From an uncultured Lachnospiraceae bacterium (GTDB lineage Bacteria; Bacillota; Clostridia; Lachnospirales; Lachnospiraceae), in assembly GCA_947245585.1 (NCBI GenBank), contig CAMXPV010000015.1, forward strand, positions 1 through 64,000: DNA of 64,000 bases, written 5' to 3'. Positions within the stretch are counted from its first letter, which is position 1, and each line of letters begins with the position of its first letter. Made by a program: the position numbers and the translations under genes. Below, piece by piece: positions 46,387-58,259 of this stretch. The notes beneath the pieces are model-generated. The model ran no database searches, had not been told where the DNA came from, and was given only the letters and a program-made list of their open reading frames with translations.

Positions 46387-47191
46387 GGCGAAGATTAGAA
46401 AGTTTTTCATGTACGCATTCCTGATTATTGTATCGTTTGTATCGGTGTTTCCGCTGTACTGGATGGTAAGCGCGGCGACGAACAAGAGCGCGGATGTCAT
46501 TTCCGGACGGTTGATTCCAGGCACTTATTTTATGGAAAACTGGAAAAACCTGATAGCGGCGCAGAATATAGGGAGAGCCTTCGGGAACTCTTTCAAGTAT
46601 GCGTTGATTCTGACGTTTGTTTCACTTGTTGTCAGCTCTCTTGCGGGTTATGGGTTTGAAATTTTCCATGACAAGGCCAAGGATACGCTGATGAGTATTA
46701 TTCTTCTGGCTATGATGGTGCCTTTTGTGGCGACGATGATTCCGCTGTTTCAGATGATTTCCAAGGCGGGTTGGCTGAACACGACGATCGGATTTATCCT
46801 GCCGACGATTTCCACGCCGTTTCTGATCATGATGTTTCGGCAGAGCGCAAGGTCTTTCCCTCACGATATTATGGAGGCGGCCAGAATTGACGGGTTATCC
46901 GAGATTCGTATTTTCTTCCAGATGTTTATACCGACCATGCGCTCTACCTATGCCGCGGCCATGACCATCACCTTCATGAACGCGTGGAACAGCTATTTGT
47001 GGCCCAAGGTAATTATGACGGACGCAACCAGCCAGACAATGCCCATGGTAGTGGCGAACCTGACGGAGGGTTACGTGACGGATTATGGTATGCTGATGTT
47101 GGCCGTATTGATCTGTACCCTGCCTACAGCAGTTGTATTCTTCTGCTTACAGAAGGCGTTTGCGGAAGGTATTACCGGAGCAGTGAAATAG
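46379..47191 (+). CDS. Sugar ABC transporter permease (MalG-like)
   Basis: About 270 residues with six membrane segments and the EAA motif MEAARIDGLSEIRIFFQMFIP. GTG 46379 is taken as the start (AGTAGG 9 bases upstream); it overlaps the end of the preceding gene by 8 bases, which suggests translational coupling. GTG 46370 is an alternative. Partner of the MalF-like permease. Confidence 0.9.
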   Translation: MTRAKIRKFFMYAFLIIVSFVSVFPLYWMVSAATNKSADVISGRLIPGTYFMENWKNLIAAQNIGRAFGNSFKYALILTFVSLVVSSLAGYGFEIFHDKAKDTLMSIILLAMMVPFVATMIPLFQMISKAGWLNTTIGFILPTISTPFLIMMFRQSARSFPHDIMEAARIDGLSEIRIFFQMFIPTMRSTYAAAMTITFMNAWNSYLWPKVIMTDATSQTMPMVVANLTEGYVTDYGMLMLAVLICTLPTAVVFFCLQKAFAEGITGAVK

Positions 47192-47210
47192 AGAAGGAAG
47201 GTGTCGAAAC

Positions 47211-50200
47211 ATGGCGCAGTTTGACTTTAATAAAGTAAAAGATCCTCAGTTTTTTAAGGAAAACGTACTTCCTGCCCGGGCAGCCCTGACACTTTATGCG
47301 AACGGGCAGGAGGCGGCGTGTGAAAAGAGCAGCCTGACGCAGTTTCTTGACGGTGTCTGGAAATTTTCCTATGCGGTAAATATGGACTCTGCTGTAAAAG
47401 AATTTGAGAAAGAGGAGTATGACTGCAGGCCGTGGGCGGACATCCGCGTGCCTGCCCATATCCAGATGGAAGGGTACGACATACCGCAGTATGCCAACAC
47501 GCAGTATCCGTGGGATGGCAGGGAGGAAATTTTACCGGGAGAGATTCCGGAACGGTTTAATCCGGTGGCAAGCTATGTGAAATATTTTGAGGTGCCGGAG
47601 CGTATGCGGGGTCAGGAAATCCGTATCGTTTTTGAGGGTGTGGAAAGTGGTATGGCGCTTTGGTGTAACGGTGCCTATGTGGGTTACAGCGAGGACAGCT
47701 TTACTCCGTCTGAGTTTGACCTGACCCCTTACCTTCATGACGGTGAAAATAAACTGGCCGTTCAGGTCTTCAAGTGGACTTCTTCAAGTTGGTGTGAGGA
47801 TCAGGACTTTTATCGTTTTTCTGGTATTTACAGAAGCGTGTACCTGTATGCGGTTCCTGTTGTTCATGTGGAAGATATGGAGATCAGGACACTTTTTGCA
47901 GGCGATGATTTCGGGCAGGCGAGGCTTGCCGTGCGCTGTAAGACAAAAGGGGAAGGCATCTGCAGATTCCGTTTCAGGGACGGCGGGGCAACGCTTTTTG
48001 AGAGAGAGCAGAAAGCGGAACCAGAGATGGCGTTTGAGGAGATCATAGAGAAGCCGAAGCTTTGGAGCGCAGAAGAACCTTACTTATACCAGTTGGAAGT
48101 GACTTGTGTCGATGGAGCGGGGAAGACATCGGAGTATGTTTCTCAGGTTGTGGGTTTCCGCAAGTTTGAGATGAAGAATCACAGAATGCTTTTGAACGGA
48201 AAACGCATTGTGTTTAAAGGCGCGAACCGACATGACTTCAGTTCCGTATCGGGAAGACATATCTCTTACAAGGAACTTGTGAAAGATGTGGTGACCATGA
48301 AGCGCAACAATATCAATGCGATCCGCACCAGCCACTATCCGGATGACGAGCGGCTCTATGAGCTCTGTGACCGCTACGGCTTGTACCTGATTGCGGAGAG
48401 CAATTTGGAGTCTCACGGAACATGGGACGCTTACCTAAAGGGAAAGAAAGATATGTCCTTCGTTGTGCCGGATGATAAGCCGGAATGGAAGGATATGATG
48501 TTTGACCGCATCAATTCCTGCTATCAGAGAGATAAAAACCATCCGGCCGTGCTGATCTGGTCTGTGGGAAATGAGTCCTTCGGCGGAGAGACGATTTTTG
48601 AAATGTCGGAGCTGTTCCGCAAGTTGGATGACACCAGACTGGTGCACTATGAGGGCGTGTTTAACGACAGGCGTTACAATGACTCCTCCGATATGGAGAG
48701 CCGCATGTACGCGAAAGTGACAGATATCGAAGAATATCTGGCTAATGGGGACGGCAAGCCATTTATTTGCTGTGAGTATACCCATGCCATGGGCAATTCC
48801 TGCGGCGCGATGCACAAGTACACGGAATTGGCAGATAAAGAAAATTCCGCTTATCAGGGCGGCTTTATCTGGGATTATATTGACCAGTCGATATACAAGA
48901 AGGACCGTTACGGAAAGTGGTTTCAGGCCTACGGCGGCGATTTCGGAGAGAGGCCCACGGACTATAATTTCAGCGGAAACGGCATCGCTTACGGCGGAGA
49001 GCGGGAAGCGTCGCCCAAAATGCAGGCGGTGAAATATAATTATCAGAATATTGCCGTGACGGTAACCAAAGATCATTTTGAAGTGTGGAATAAGAATCTT
49101 TTTGTCTCTACAGATACATTCCGGTGTGTGGCGGAACTTTTGCGGGACGGGATTGGAATAGAGCGAAAAGAGCTTACGGATGTTTCGGCTGCCCCCGCAA
49201 GCAGGGCGACTTATCCTGCGCCTTTTGCATTGCCGGATGTGCCGGGAGAGTATGCGGTGACCATTTCCTTCTCTTTGAAGGAGGATACGCTCTGGGCTGA
49301 GGCGGGCCACGAAGTGGCTTTCGGGCAGGCGGTGATCGGAAGAGTCGATGCGCCTGCGGAAGAGAAGAAAAAACCTTTTACCGTGATATGGGGCAATGAT
49401 AATGTCGGTGTGCGGGGAGAGGACTTTGACGTGTTGTTTGCGGAACCTGCCGGCGCGTCGTCAGCATTTGGGTTGGTTTCTTACCGCTATGCGGGTAAAG
49501 AGTTAATTGAGGCAACACCCAGGCCTAATTTCTGGCGTGCGCCTACGGATAACGACGAAGGCAACAATATGACTAGCAGACAGGGTCAGTGGAAACTGGC
49601 AAGTCTTTATGCGAGCGGTAAGGGCATGGGCAGGAAGTTGGATGTGCCCGGAAGAGCTTTTGAAAATCCTATTGTCAAGGAAGAGAAGGATCATGTCAGC
49701 GTGACCTACCTCTATGATCTCCAGACGACGCCGTCCGCATTCTGCCAGTTAAATTATAAGGTATATGGGGATGGAAGCATTCGGACCACGCTCACCTATG
49801 ACCCGGTGGAGGGGCTTTCGGATATGCCGGAATTTGGCGTGCTGTTTAAGCTAAACGCCGACTACGACAGACTGGAGTGGTACGGCTTCGGACCGGAGGA
49901 GACTTACGCGGACAGGGATCAGGGCGCGAAGTTGGGCGTTTACCGCAACAAAGTGGCAGACAACATGGCAGCTTACCTTGTACCGCAGGAGTGCGGCAAT
50001 AAAATGAAAGTCCGTTGGGCTAAGGTGACGGACAGGCAGGGACGGGGTATGATGTTTACGGGGGACGAAATGAATTTTTCGGCGCTTCCCTATACGCCCC
50101 ATGAGATTGAAAATGCAAAACATGCCTATGAACTGCCGCCTGTGCATTATACAGTGGTGCGCGCGGCGCTCGGACAGATGGGTGTCGGCGGAGACGATAG

Positions 50201-50282
50201 TTGGGGCGCACCGGTGCACCCGGAGTACCATCTGAAAGCAGATGGGAAGATGAGCTTTAGTTTTACCTTCCGGGGAATTTGA
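47211..50282 (+). CDS. lacZ: GH2 beta-galactosidase (LacZ-type)
   Basis: 1023 residues, normal for the long LacZ type. Domains in order: sugar-binding (QYPWDG), jelly-roll with SYVKYFEVPE, immunoglobulin-like, the TIM barrel with GANRHDF, acid/base Glu in LIWSVGNES, nucleophile Glu in PFICCEYTHAMGNS, then a C-terminal beta-galactosidase small-chain domain (RAPTDNDEGNNM). No signal peptide. It hydrolyses beta-galactosides brought in by the ABC importer encoded directly upstream (20-base gap), giving galactose and glucose. AAGGAAGG precedes the ATG. Confidence 0.93.
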   Translation: MAQFDFNKVKDPQFFKENVLPARAALTLYANGQEAACEKSSLTQFLDGVWKFSYAVNMDSAVKEFEKEEYDCRPWADIRVPAHIQMEGYDIPQYANTQYPWDGREEILPGEIPERFNPVASYVKYFEVPERMRGQEIRIVFEGVESGMALWCNGAYVGYSEDSFTPSEFDLTPYLHDGENKLAVQVFKWTSSSWCEDQDFYRFSGIYRSVYLYAVPVVHVEDMEIRTLFAGDDFGQARLAVRCKTKGEGICRFRFRDGGATLFEREQKAEPEMAFEEIIEKPKLWSAEEPYLYQLEVTCVDGAGKTSEYVSQVVGFRKFEMKNHRMLLNGKRIVFKGANRHDFSSVSGRHISYKELVKDVVTMKRNNINAIRTSHYPDDERLYELCDRYGLYLIAESNLESHGTWDAYLKGKKDMSFVVPDDKPEWKDMMFDRINSCYQRDKNHPAVLIWSVGNESFGGETIFEMSELFRKLDDTRLVHYEGVFNDRRYNDSSDMESRMYAKVTDIEEYLANGDGKPFICCEYTHAMGNSCGAMHKYTELADKENSAYQGGFIWDYIDQSIYKKDRYGKWFQAYGGDFGERPTDYNFSGNGIAYGGEREASPKMQAVKYNYQNIAVTVTKDHFEVWNKNLFVSTDTFRCVAELLRDGIGIERKELTDVSAAPASRATYPAPFALPDVPGEYAVTISFSLKEDTLWAEAGHEVAFGQAVIGRVDAPAEEKKKPFTVIWGNDNVGVRGEDFDVLFAEPAGASSAFGLVSYRYAGKELIEATPRPNFWRAPTDNDEGNNMTSRQGQWKLASLYASGKGMGRKLDVPGRAFENPIVKEEKDHVSVTYLYDLQTTPSAFCQLNYKVYGDGSIRTTLTYDPVEGLSDMPEFGVLFKLNADYDRLEWYGFGPEETYADRDQGAKLGVYRNKVADNMAAYLVPQECGNKMKVRWAKVTDRQGRGMMFTGDEMNFSALPYTPHEIENAKHAYELPPVHYTVVRAALGQMGVGGDDSWGAPVHPEYHLKADGKMSFSFTFRGI

Positions 50283-50300
50283 GTTATTATGAAAGATAAG

Positions 50301-50332
50301 AAAAGGGACAGTCTGCAGAGACTGTCTCTTTT
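50301..50332. terminator. Bidirectional terminator between lacZ and cotH-like gene
   Basis: AAAAGGGACAGTCT-GCAG-AGACTGTCTCTTTT forms a nearly perfect stem with A- and T-runs on the two sides. It serves both convergent genes. Confidence 0.85.
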
Positions 50333-50340
50333 GCTGTACA

Positions 50341-52185
50341 CTATTGCAGATACAAGGTTATATCCTCATAGACGGGGAGATATTCGGATAATGGTGTGCA
50401 ATCCCACCCGTAAATCCAACCGTCATATGTTTGCGTATCATACTCCGGAAGCATATCGGGGGACAGGAGGGAGCCATCCTGCACATGGATAACGCTTTCC
50501 ACCCCATCAATAACACATGTTACGCTATGAAAGCCCACAGGAGTGTCCTCGTAGGAGATCTCTTCCATACCAAACCGTCGATTCAGGAAATTGATCCGCT
50601 TCGCCAGAAAAAATTTCAGATAGCGGATATTGTTGTCGAAGGAGGCGTAATGTCCCGCCTGATTCTCGGCATAATCCCAACGAAAGCTGTCTAGCAGAAC
50701 GGATTGTCTGACCTGATCTGCATAGAGGTCTATTTTTTCGTAGAGCAGCGTTTCCAATCGGGGTAAAAGATCTCTGTAGGTGGTTTGAAGGATGCTTTGG
50801 TATGCAGGCAGCTCGTAAAGCTGTTCGTCCCATGAAAGGACGGCCGTGGTGGCGCGGTTCCTGCTCATGGAGAGCACTGTGGTCTCATCGTAATTGAGCC
50901 AGACATTTCCCATCTCTTCGCGGTCAACGCTGTCAGATTCCCCCAACACGCTGTCGAAATCCCAGACAGGCCCGGCGTAAATTTTTTCGTCGCCGCGCTT
51001 TTTATAAAAATAGCAGCTAGTGATAAACGCATCTGAATTTAGAGCGGTTTCCTCTATCAAAAACCGTCTGGCAAAAGAATCCGCATCTATGTACTGCAAA
51101 ACGCGCGCGTCCTGACAGTTCAACAAATTTTCAATATTTTGAAAAATGTCCCTGATGTAGGCGGCCTCTTCCAAAGATGCATTGTCGGGCGACGTGATCA
51201 CGAAACTGTTTTTCTCTTCGGTTACGAATCCGCAGGAGGAATCCTCAATGGCAACGTCCTTTTCGATAATGTAGCCTCCGGAAATATCAGGAGGATTGGC
51301 GGAGGGGTCTGTGAGATAGCCGCGCAGGGATTCTTCGGCGTAGGGCTCGTAAGTTTCATAGACCAGATCATTTTCTTTTTCCAAATCGTCGATGTCGATT
51401 CTGTTCGTTCCCACATCAATTTTTTCACATACCAGATAGTTGCCGCGGTATTCGCCGTCAATATAGAGGTCGGCCCACTCGCAGCCGGAGGAGAAGGCAA
51501 GGCCGGCATCTTTTGAAAAATCGTAAAGAAGTTTGTTGGTAATTTTTGTCGCTTCACCGGCATTGGCGATCAGGATCCATTTTTTATCGGGTTCCATGCC
51601 GCACAATCCGGTCTTTTTGGCCAGTTTCAGAAAATAGGGCTTTTTTTCAAGTTTCCACGTGGAGTTGCCCCTGCCCTTGATGAAATTTCCGGGTTCGTCG
51701 TAAGAAATATCACCGTTTGGGGTGACAACCCGGACGTTTGTTTCGACAAAATTGTCCTTGGATATAGCATCCAGGGATTCCGTTTCTAAGTCTAAAAAGA
51801 TGGTGTGCAGATTGGCGGAATGTTTCAGGCAAATTTTAATAGTGGTTTGGGAGCTGTCCTCCGGACCGGAAAGCAATAGTTCGTGAACAGTGTCATATTG
51901 CAGCGCGGTTTTGGCGGAGTCTGCCTGTGCCCACTGTAGTCCTGCGCCCAACGTAAGTTTGTCTGCGGCGGCATAAGAGGGGAGAAAGAAATAGGCGATC
52001 CCGTCCTTTTCCCAACTCTTGATCGTCTCATTTGCGGCAAGATGCAGCTCCAATTGATTCCCATTATCCTGTCTTGTGAGGTGGAACGCTGTGCTTTGGG
52101 GAAAAATAAAATACAGATAAAATGCGGTCAGTAGTAATGCGGCTAAGATACACAGCATCCAACCGCGTTTTTTCGATGCTTTCAA
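50341..52185 (-). CDS. CotH kinase-family membrane protein
   Basis: About 614 residues. TTG 52185 is taken as the start because AGGAG lies 8 bases before it; longer in-frame starts run into the divergent pyk region. A single N-terminal membrane anchor (WMLCILAALLLTAFYLYFIF) puts the bulk outside. The CotH core has the signature FIKGRGNSTWKLEKKPY, then DKKWILIANAGEATKITN, SSGCEWADLYIDGEYRGNYLV and AGPVWDFDSVLGES. CotH-like proteins are atypical secreted kinases, first known from spore coats and also frequent in gut Firmicutes surface proteins. The substrate here is unknown. Confidence 0.85.
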   Translation of the reverse strand: MKASKKRGWMLCILAALLLTAFYLYFIFPQSTAFHLTRQDNGNQLELHLAANETIKSWEKDGIAYFFLPSYAAADKLTLGAGLQWAQADSAKTALQYDTVHELLLSGPEDSSQTTIKICLKHSANLHTIFLDLETESLDAISKDNFVETNVRVVTPNGDISYDEPGNFIKGRGNSTWKLEKKPYFLKLAKKTGLCGMEPDKKWILIANAGEATKITNKLLYDFSKDAGLAFSSGCEWADLYIDGEYRGNYLVCEKIDVGTNRIDIDDLEKENDLVYETYEPYAEESLRGYLTDPSANPPDISGGYIIEKDVAIEDSSCGFVTEEKNSFVITSPDNASLEEAAYIRDIFQNIENLLNCQDARVLQYIDADSFARRFLIEETALNSDAFITSCYFYKKRGDEKIYAGPVWDFDSVLGESDSVDREEMGNVWLNYDETTVLSMSRNRATTAVLSWDEQLYELPAYQSILQTTYRDLLPRLETLLYEKIDLYADQVRQSVLLDSFRWDYAENQAGHYASFDNNIRYLKFFLAKRINFLNRRFGMEEISYEDTPVGFHSVTCVIDGVESVIHVQDGSLLSPDMLPEYDTQTYDGWIYGWDCTPLSEYLPVYEDITLYLQ

Positions 52186-52343
52186 GATATATACTCCTCG
52201 TTGGTCAATGTCTGCTTTCAGTCTACCATGTTCGATTGTGAATGACCAGAATATTTTCCCCGACAATGGGTATTTATTTTAGAAAAGAATATGATAAAAT
52301 AACAGGCAGAACAGAAAAAATAAATCGGAAGACGGAGGTAACG

Positions 52344-53777
52344 ATGCGTAAAACAAAGATAGTTTGTACGTTGGGGCCTTCCACGGATCACGAGGAAGTG
52401 CTGCGGCAGATGATGGCGGAAGGTATGGATGTTGCGCGGTGTAATTTTTCCCATGGGACTTATGAGGACCACAGGAGAAGGATGGACACGGTGAAGAAGC
52501 TTCGCAAGGAGGTGGGCAGACCGGTGGCGATTCTGCTTGACACGAAGGGCCCGGAAGTCCGCGTGAAGAATTTTAAGGAGGGAAAGGTTACCCTGGAAGA
52601 AGGACAGCTTTTTACGCTGACAGCCGATGAGGTGGAGGGCACAAAGGACATAGTGAGCGTGACTTATAACCGGCTCTATGAGGATTTGGAAGAAGGTATG
52701 CGGGTGCTCATTGACGATGGCCTGATCGAAATGAAAGTGGAAAAGGTGGATAAGACGAACATTGTATGCCGTGTCATCAACGGCGGAACCGTTTCCAACC
52801 ACAAGGGCGTCAATGTGCCCGATGTGGATCTTTCCATGCCCTATATCAGCGAGAAGGACAGGGAGGACATTCTCTTTGGCATCGAGCAGGATGTGGACTT
52901 TATCGCGGCCTCCTTTGTGCAGAAAAAGGAGGATATTTTACAGCTTCGAAAACTCCTGGAGAAGAACGGCGGAGAGGATATTAAGATAATTGCAAAGATC
53001 GAGAACGCGCAGGGTGTGGCGAACATCGACGATATCGTGGAGGTATCTGACGGCGTTATGGTAGCCAGAGGTGATATGGGCGTGGAGATTCCTTATGAGG
53101 ATGTGCCCGTGATCCAGAAAGAGATGATCAAGAAGGTATACCGTGCGGGTAAGCAGGTGATCACGGCTACGCAGATGTTGGAGTCCATGATTAAAAACCC
53201 GCGACCTACCAGGGCGGAGACCACCGATGTTGCCAACGCTGTCTATGACGGCACCAGTGCTATTATGCTCTCCGGCGAGACGGCGGCGGGCACATATCCT
53301 GTGGAGGCGGTAAAGACCATGGTCAGAATAGCGGAGCGGACCGAGCAGGATGTGGATTACCGGAAACGGTTTTTCCTGTTGGAGCGGGAAGCGAACCCCG
53401 ATGTGACGGATGCAATCTGTCATGCCACCTGTACCACGGCCCTTGACTTGAATGCAAAGGCCATTGTGACGGTTACCAAGTCCGGCAGATCGGCGAGAAT
53501 GATATCCCGCTACCGCCCTATGAGCGATATCATAGGCTGCGCCACCACCGAAAAGGTGTGCCGGCAGTTGGCCTTAAGCTGGGGCGTGACCCCTCTTTTG
53601 ATCAAGGAGGAGAAGGATGCCTATGTGCTGTTTGATAAGGCCATTGCCGCGGCACAGAAGAAAGGGCTGCTTGAGAAGGGAGACCTGACGGTTATCACTT
53701 CCGGTATTCCCATCGGCATTTCCGGTACGACAAATATGATTAAGGTGCAGATTGTAGAGGAATTGGGCCGGAAATAA
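52344..53777 (+). CDS. pyk: Pyruvate kinase
   Basis: 477 residues from ATG 52344 (GGAGG upstream). Motifs: RKTKIVCTLGPSTDHEE, the barrel region AILLDTKGPEVR, the catalytic IIAKIENAQGVANID, VARGDMGVEIPYE and ATQMLESMIKNPRPTRAE. It lacks the extra C-terminal PEP-utiliser domain of Bacillus enzymes. It makes pyruvate and ATP in the last step of glycolysis. Its 3' end overlaps the convergent phosphoesterase gene by 38 bases. Confidence 0.95.
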   Translation: MRKTKIVCTLGPSTDHEEVLRQMMAEGMDVARCNFSHGTYEDHRRRMDTVKKLRKEVGRPVAILLDTKGPEVRVKNFKEGKVTLEEGQLFTLTADEVEGTKDIVSVTYNRLYEDLEEGMRVLIDDGLIEMKVEKVDKTNIVCRVINGGTVSNHKGVNVPDVDLSMPYISEKDREDILFGIEQDVDFIAASFVQKKEDILQLRKLLEKNGGEDIKIIAKIENAQGVANIDDIVEVSDGVMVARGDMGVEIPYEDVPVIQKEMIKKVYRAGKQVITATQMLESMIKNPRPTRAETTDVANAVYDGTSAIMLSGETAAGTYPVEAVKTMVRIAERTEQDVDYRKRFFLLEREANPDVTDAICHATCTTALDLNAKAIVTVTKSGRSARMISRYRPMSDIIGCATTEKVCRQLALSWGVTPLLIKEEKDAYVLFDKAIAAAQKKGLLEKGDLTVITSGIPIGISGTTNMIKVQIVEELGRK

Positions 53778-54591
53778 CTTCTCTGGCCACATAGAGCGTG
53801 CTGTCGGCTCTGGCGTTCATACACCATTTTACCAATGTCATAGAGAGACGTTCGATTTCAATGCAGGTAATGCAGCGGGGGTGGACGCAGCTTCCCGTGT
53901 TATAATACCGGGCCGGTTCGTCGGGAAGGACGGGCCGGTGTGTGTGCCCGGTGATCAGGATGCGGCGGTTTTCCTTTGCCCACCTGTTCAGACGGGTTTC
54001 GCATTGGGTTTTCACACGGTAATTTTTTGCGGCGCTGGTGGGGTCTAATACACCCAGGTTTTCCAACGGATTCCAGACATATCGGACAAGAAAGCGGGAG
54101 AGGGGCCAGAGGGTGGAGTTGAGAAGACTGGCCTGATGTCCGTGGGTCAAGTAGAGGGAAATGCGGGGCGCACTGTTCGGCAAGGCGCCGGTTGTCAAAA
54201 TGATTCCCTCGTGAAAACAGAGAGGAGAAAGAAGAGGCTGCAGCCTCTTCTTTCTTTTGACAATATCGTGATTGCCATAGAGCAGATAAAGTCGGTTTTC
54301 CTGATGGAACTGTTGGAAAAGCCAGAAAACGTTGCTGTGAATATCCATGATATTCTTTATGCTTCTGTTTTCCCACAGCTCGTCGCCATCGCCCAATTCA
54401 ATATAGGTAAACCCCTGTCGGTAATAGTGTTCCAGAGCGGCGAAGTACAAATGTTGGTTTTTTAAAAAGTTATCGGAGGAGTTCCCGATGCCCCGGTGAC
54501 AGTCACTCATCAGCACATACCGCGAGCGGTTTGAAAGCGGCAGCATGGGAGCATTTAGAAAGGCGCGGTTTAAGCGCCCGTAGGCTCCCAT
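53740..54591 (-). CDS. Calcineurin-like metallophosphoesterase
   Basis: About 283 residues from ATG 54591, whose AAGGAG lies in the end of the upstream gene. Metal motifs: VLMSDCHRGIG, IELGDGDELWE, LLYGNHDIV and TGHTHRPVL, the classic D-x-H, GD, GNHD and GHTH set. Related enzymes cut phosphodiesters, including the UDP-diacylglucosamine hydrolase LpxH. This organism type has no lipid A, so the substrate is open. It overlaps the stop region of the DUF4474 gene closely (operon) and overlaps pyk by 38 bases at the 3' end. Confidence 0.85.
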   Translation of the reverse strand: MGAYGRLNRAFLNAPMLPLSNRSRYVLMSDCHRGIGNSSDNFLKNQHLYFAALEHYYRQGFTYIELGDGDELWENRSIKNIMDIHSNVFWLFQQFHQENRLYLLYGNHDIVKRKKRLQPLLSPLCFHEGIILTTGALPNSAPRISLYLTHGHQASLLNSTLWPLSRFLVRYVWNPLENLGVLDPTSAAKNYRVKTQCETRLNRWAKENRRILITGHTHRPVLPDEPARYYNTGSCVHPRCITCIEIERLSMTLVKWCMNARADSTLYVAREVISGPIPLQSAP

Positions 54592-54593
54592 AT

Positions 54594-55502
54594 TCAACAC
54601 TCCTTACAGTGCTGCCTGTGACAGCGTTTGTGGAAGCGGCGCAGCCGGAGAAGCCGGCGAAAGGCAACAGGAAGATAGAAGTACAGATACAGAATGCGAT
54701 CCTCCGTACAGACGAAAGGCCTGGTAACCCAACGATACAATTTGCAGAATAATCTGTTTTTCCACTGGGAGAAACGGCGCCAGAAGCGTGTGAGCAGATT
54801 GAAATGCTGGCTGTCATTTCCGTTAAAAACAAAGCAGACGCTTAATCCGTTTATGGAAATCCCATCCCTTTGACAACCGGCCTGCTCCAATCCTTTCACA
54901 AAGGCGGAGAGCATTTCCCGGTTCGGAAAATGAATGCAGGATTCCATGGACAACTCCTCTGGCCTTGAGAAATATCCCACCAGAAAGGCGGTAAGCCACC
55001 AGTGACGCTCGGCATTGTGGACGCATTCCTTTTTGCGATTGCACAGACAGAAGGAGCAGTCTAGCATCTCGTCTTTGTCTGCGCAGGAGAACCATGTGCT
55101 CTTATACTCTTTTTCCGGGATTGTGGTATCGGCATGATAGATGCCGATTTCCGCACCGGTATTGATACCGTACTGCCCTTTCCAGAATTCGATCAGCCAG
55201 GTTCTTCCCCGGTAATCGAAATAGACCGGAAGGGCATCAAAGACCATTTGAAAACGGGGAGCCATATAGTCATAGAGCCATGTGTACCCTGCCTTTTTTT
55301 GCGGTGCATCGATTGTGGAGGAAAAGAACCCGCAGTCACAGTGGAAACGGTAACCGAAGGGATATACTAACTCATCCAGAAGAGAGCATTTGGTACAACA
55401 GTCCATGCCGCTTACTTTGCAGATAATTTTTTTTCGGCGGCAGTGGAGGAAAATACAGCCCAGAAGGGCGATAAACAGGAGAATAAAGAGTAAAAAATAC
55501 AT
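54594..55502 (-). CDS. DUF4474-type membrane-anchored protein
   Basis: 302 residues: an N-terminal membrane segment (LLFILLFIALLGCIFL), a cysteine-rich stretch (DCCTKCSLLDE) and a DUF4474-like domain with FGYRFHCDCGFFSSTIDAPQ, YDYMAPRFQMVFDALPVYFD and LIEFWKGQYGINTGAEIGIY. A second cysteine cluster CSFCLCNRKKEC follows. The function is unknown; the cysteines may bind metal. It shares an operon with the phosphoesterase gene, whose start lies at its stop codon. Confidence 0.75.
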   Translation of the reverse strand: MYFLLFILLFIALLGCIFLHCRRKKIICKVSGMDCCTKCSLLDELVYPFGYRFHCDCGFFSSTIDAPQKKAGYTWLYDYMAPRFQMVFDALPVYFDYRGRTWLIEFWKGQYGINTGAEIGIYHADTTIPEKEYKSTWFSCADKDEMLDCSFCLCNRKKECVHNAERHWWLTAFLVGYFSRPEELSMESCIHFPNREMLSAFVKGLEQAGCQRDGISINGLSVCFVFNGNDSQHFNLLTRFWRRFSQWKNRLFCKLYRWVTRPFVCTEDRILYLYFYLPVAFRRLLRLRRFHKRCHRQHCKEC

Positions 55503-55578
55503 AATTGAATTCCTATGCGGTTTTACTCTATTTTATGTCGTTTCTTGTAGAAATGTGCACAAAGACAGCGTGTCCGGG

Positions 55579-56562
55579 CTAGGGGATCAGGAACAGACAG
55601 GCCGCAGGCACAGTCACAAGACTTAACACGGTGGTCAGGATAATGCCCTGCGAGATAGAGTCGGTCTCCATATCCAACTGCTTGGCCAACATAAGGGGCA
55701 TGTTAGCAGCAGGAACGGCAGCCATCAATAGCATGGTGTTCAGAATCAACGGGTTGTCGATCAGTCGGCGCATCATGAGCAGGCAGCCGATGGGGACAAG
55801 GATCTGGCGGATCAGGGTGAAGAGATAAAGTTTTGGGTGGGAAAAAATTTCCTTCGGTGCAATCTGTGCAACGGAAACACCCAATACCAACATGGATAAA
55901 AGCGTCGTGGCGCGCCCTGTGTAGGAGAGGGCGGAGGATAGAATGACGGGCACGGGAAAATCGCCAAGGTAAAAAATAACCGTAAGTGCAGCGGAAATTG
56001 TGCCGGCATTGACCAATTTTTGCAGGCGGCCGGTCGGGGGCAGCGGTGATTCGCTCTTAGACTGGCCTGCGGAACCTGCCGCATTCCCTTCCATCTGACC
56101 GCGCGCGGCTCTCTGCAGCAGGGAAATACCCAATGTATATATCAGAAGATTGAAAAGCAGGTTAAAGATTGACACATAGATCAGTGACTGGCTCCCCAAC
56201 ACCGCCGAGGCCAATGGGATGCCGATAAAACCTACGTTGCCGAAAATAGTGAGCATTTGATAAGCATAGTGAAGATCCTTTGGCACGCGAAGAAGACAGG
56301 GGATCAGGAAGCCAACGGCGATCAGGATGGCAAAGACAGCCGCATAGACGGCCAGGGCAATCCCCAGTTCCTGCAGGGAGGCTTTTGGCCCGTCTTCAAG
56401 GGCAGAGCATATTAACAGGGCCGGATTGGTGATGTTGATGATCAGGCCCGAGAGCTGTTTGGAGCCTTCTTCCGACAGTAGTCCGCGCCGGAAAAGAATC
56501 ATGCCGATGCCGATCAATATGAAAATGATAACCATTTGCTGTAACACAACCGTAATGCTCAT
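55579..56562 (-). CDS. AEC-family (auxin efflux carrier-like) permease
   Basis: 327 residues, about ten membrane segments, with the family pattern LSGLIINITNPALLICSAL near the start and TIFGNVGFIGIPLASAVLG in the middle. A polar linker near 160-180 separates the halves. Family members move small organic acids such as malate or malonate, or amino acids. AGAGGGAA lies before the ATG. The substrate is unknown. Confidence 0.87.
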   Translation of the reverse strand: MSITVVLQQMVIIFILIGIGMILFRRGLLSEEGSKQLSGLIINITNPALLICSALEDGPKASLQELGIALAVYAAVFAILIAVGFLIPCLLRVPKDLHYAYQMLTIFGNVGFIGIPLASAVLGSQSLIYVSIFNLLFNLLIYTLGISLLQRAARGQMEGNAAGSAGQSKSESPLPPTGRLQKLVNAGTISAALTVIFYLGDFPVPVILSSALSYTGRATTLLSMLVLGVSVAQIAPKEIFSHPKLYLFTLIRQILVPIGCLLMMRRLIDNPLILNTMLLMAAVPAANMPLMLAKQLDMETDSISQGIILTTVLSLVTVPAACLFLIP

Positions 56563-56621
56563 GCTGTTCCCTCTTTCCCGAATGAACTTATCAATTTATC
56601 AGAAATCATATTTGATTGTAG

Positions 56622-58241
<1,620 letters not shown>

Positions 58242-58259
58242 AAAGGAAACCGGATAGGA

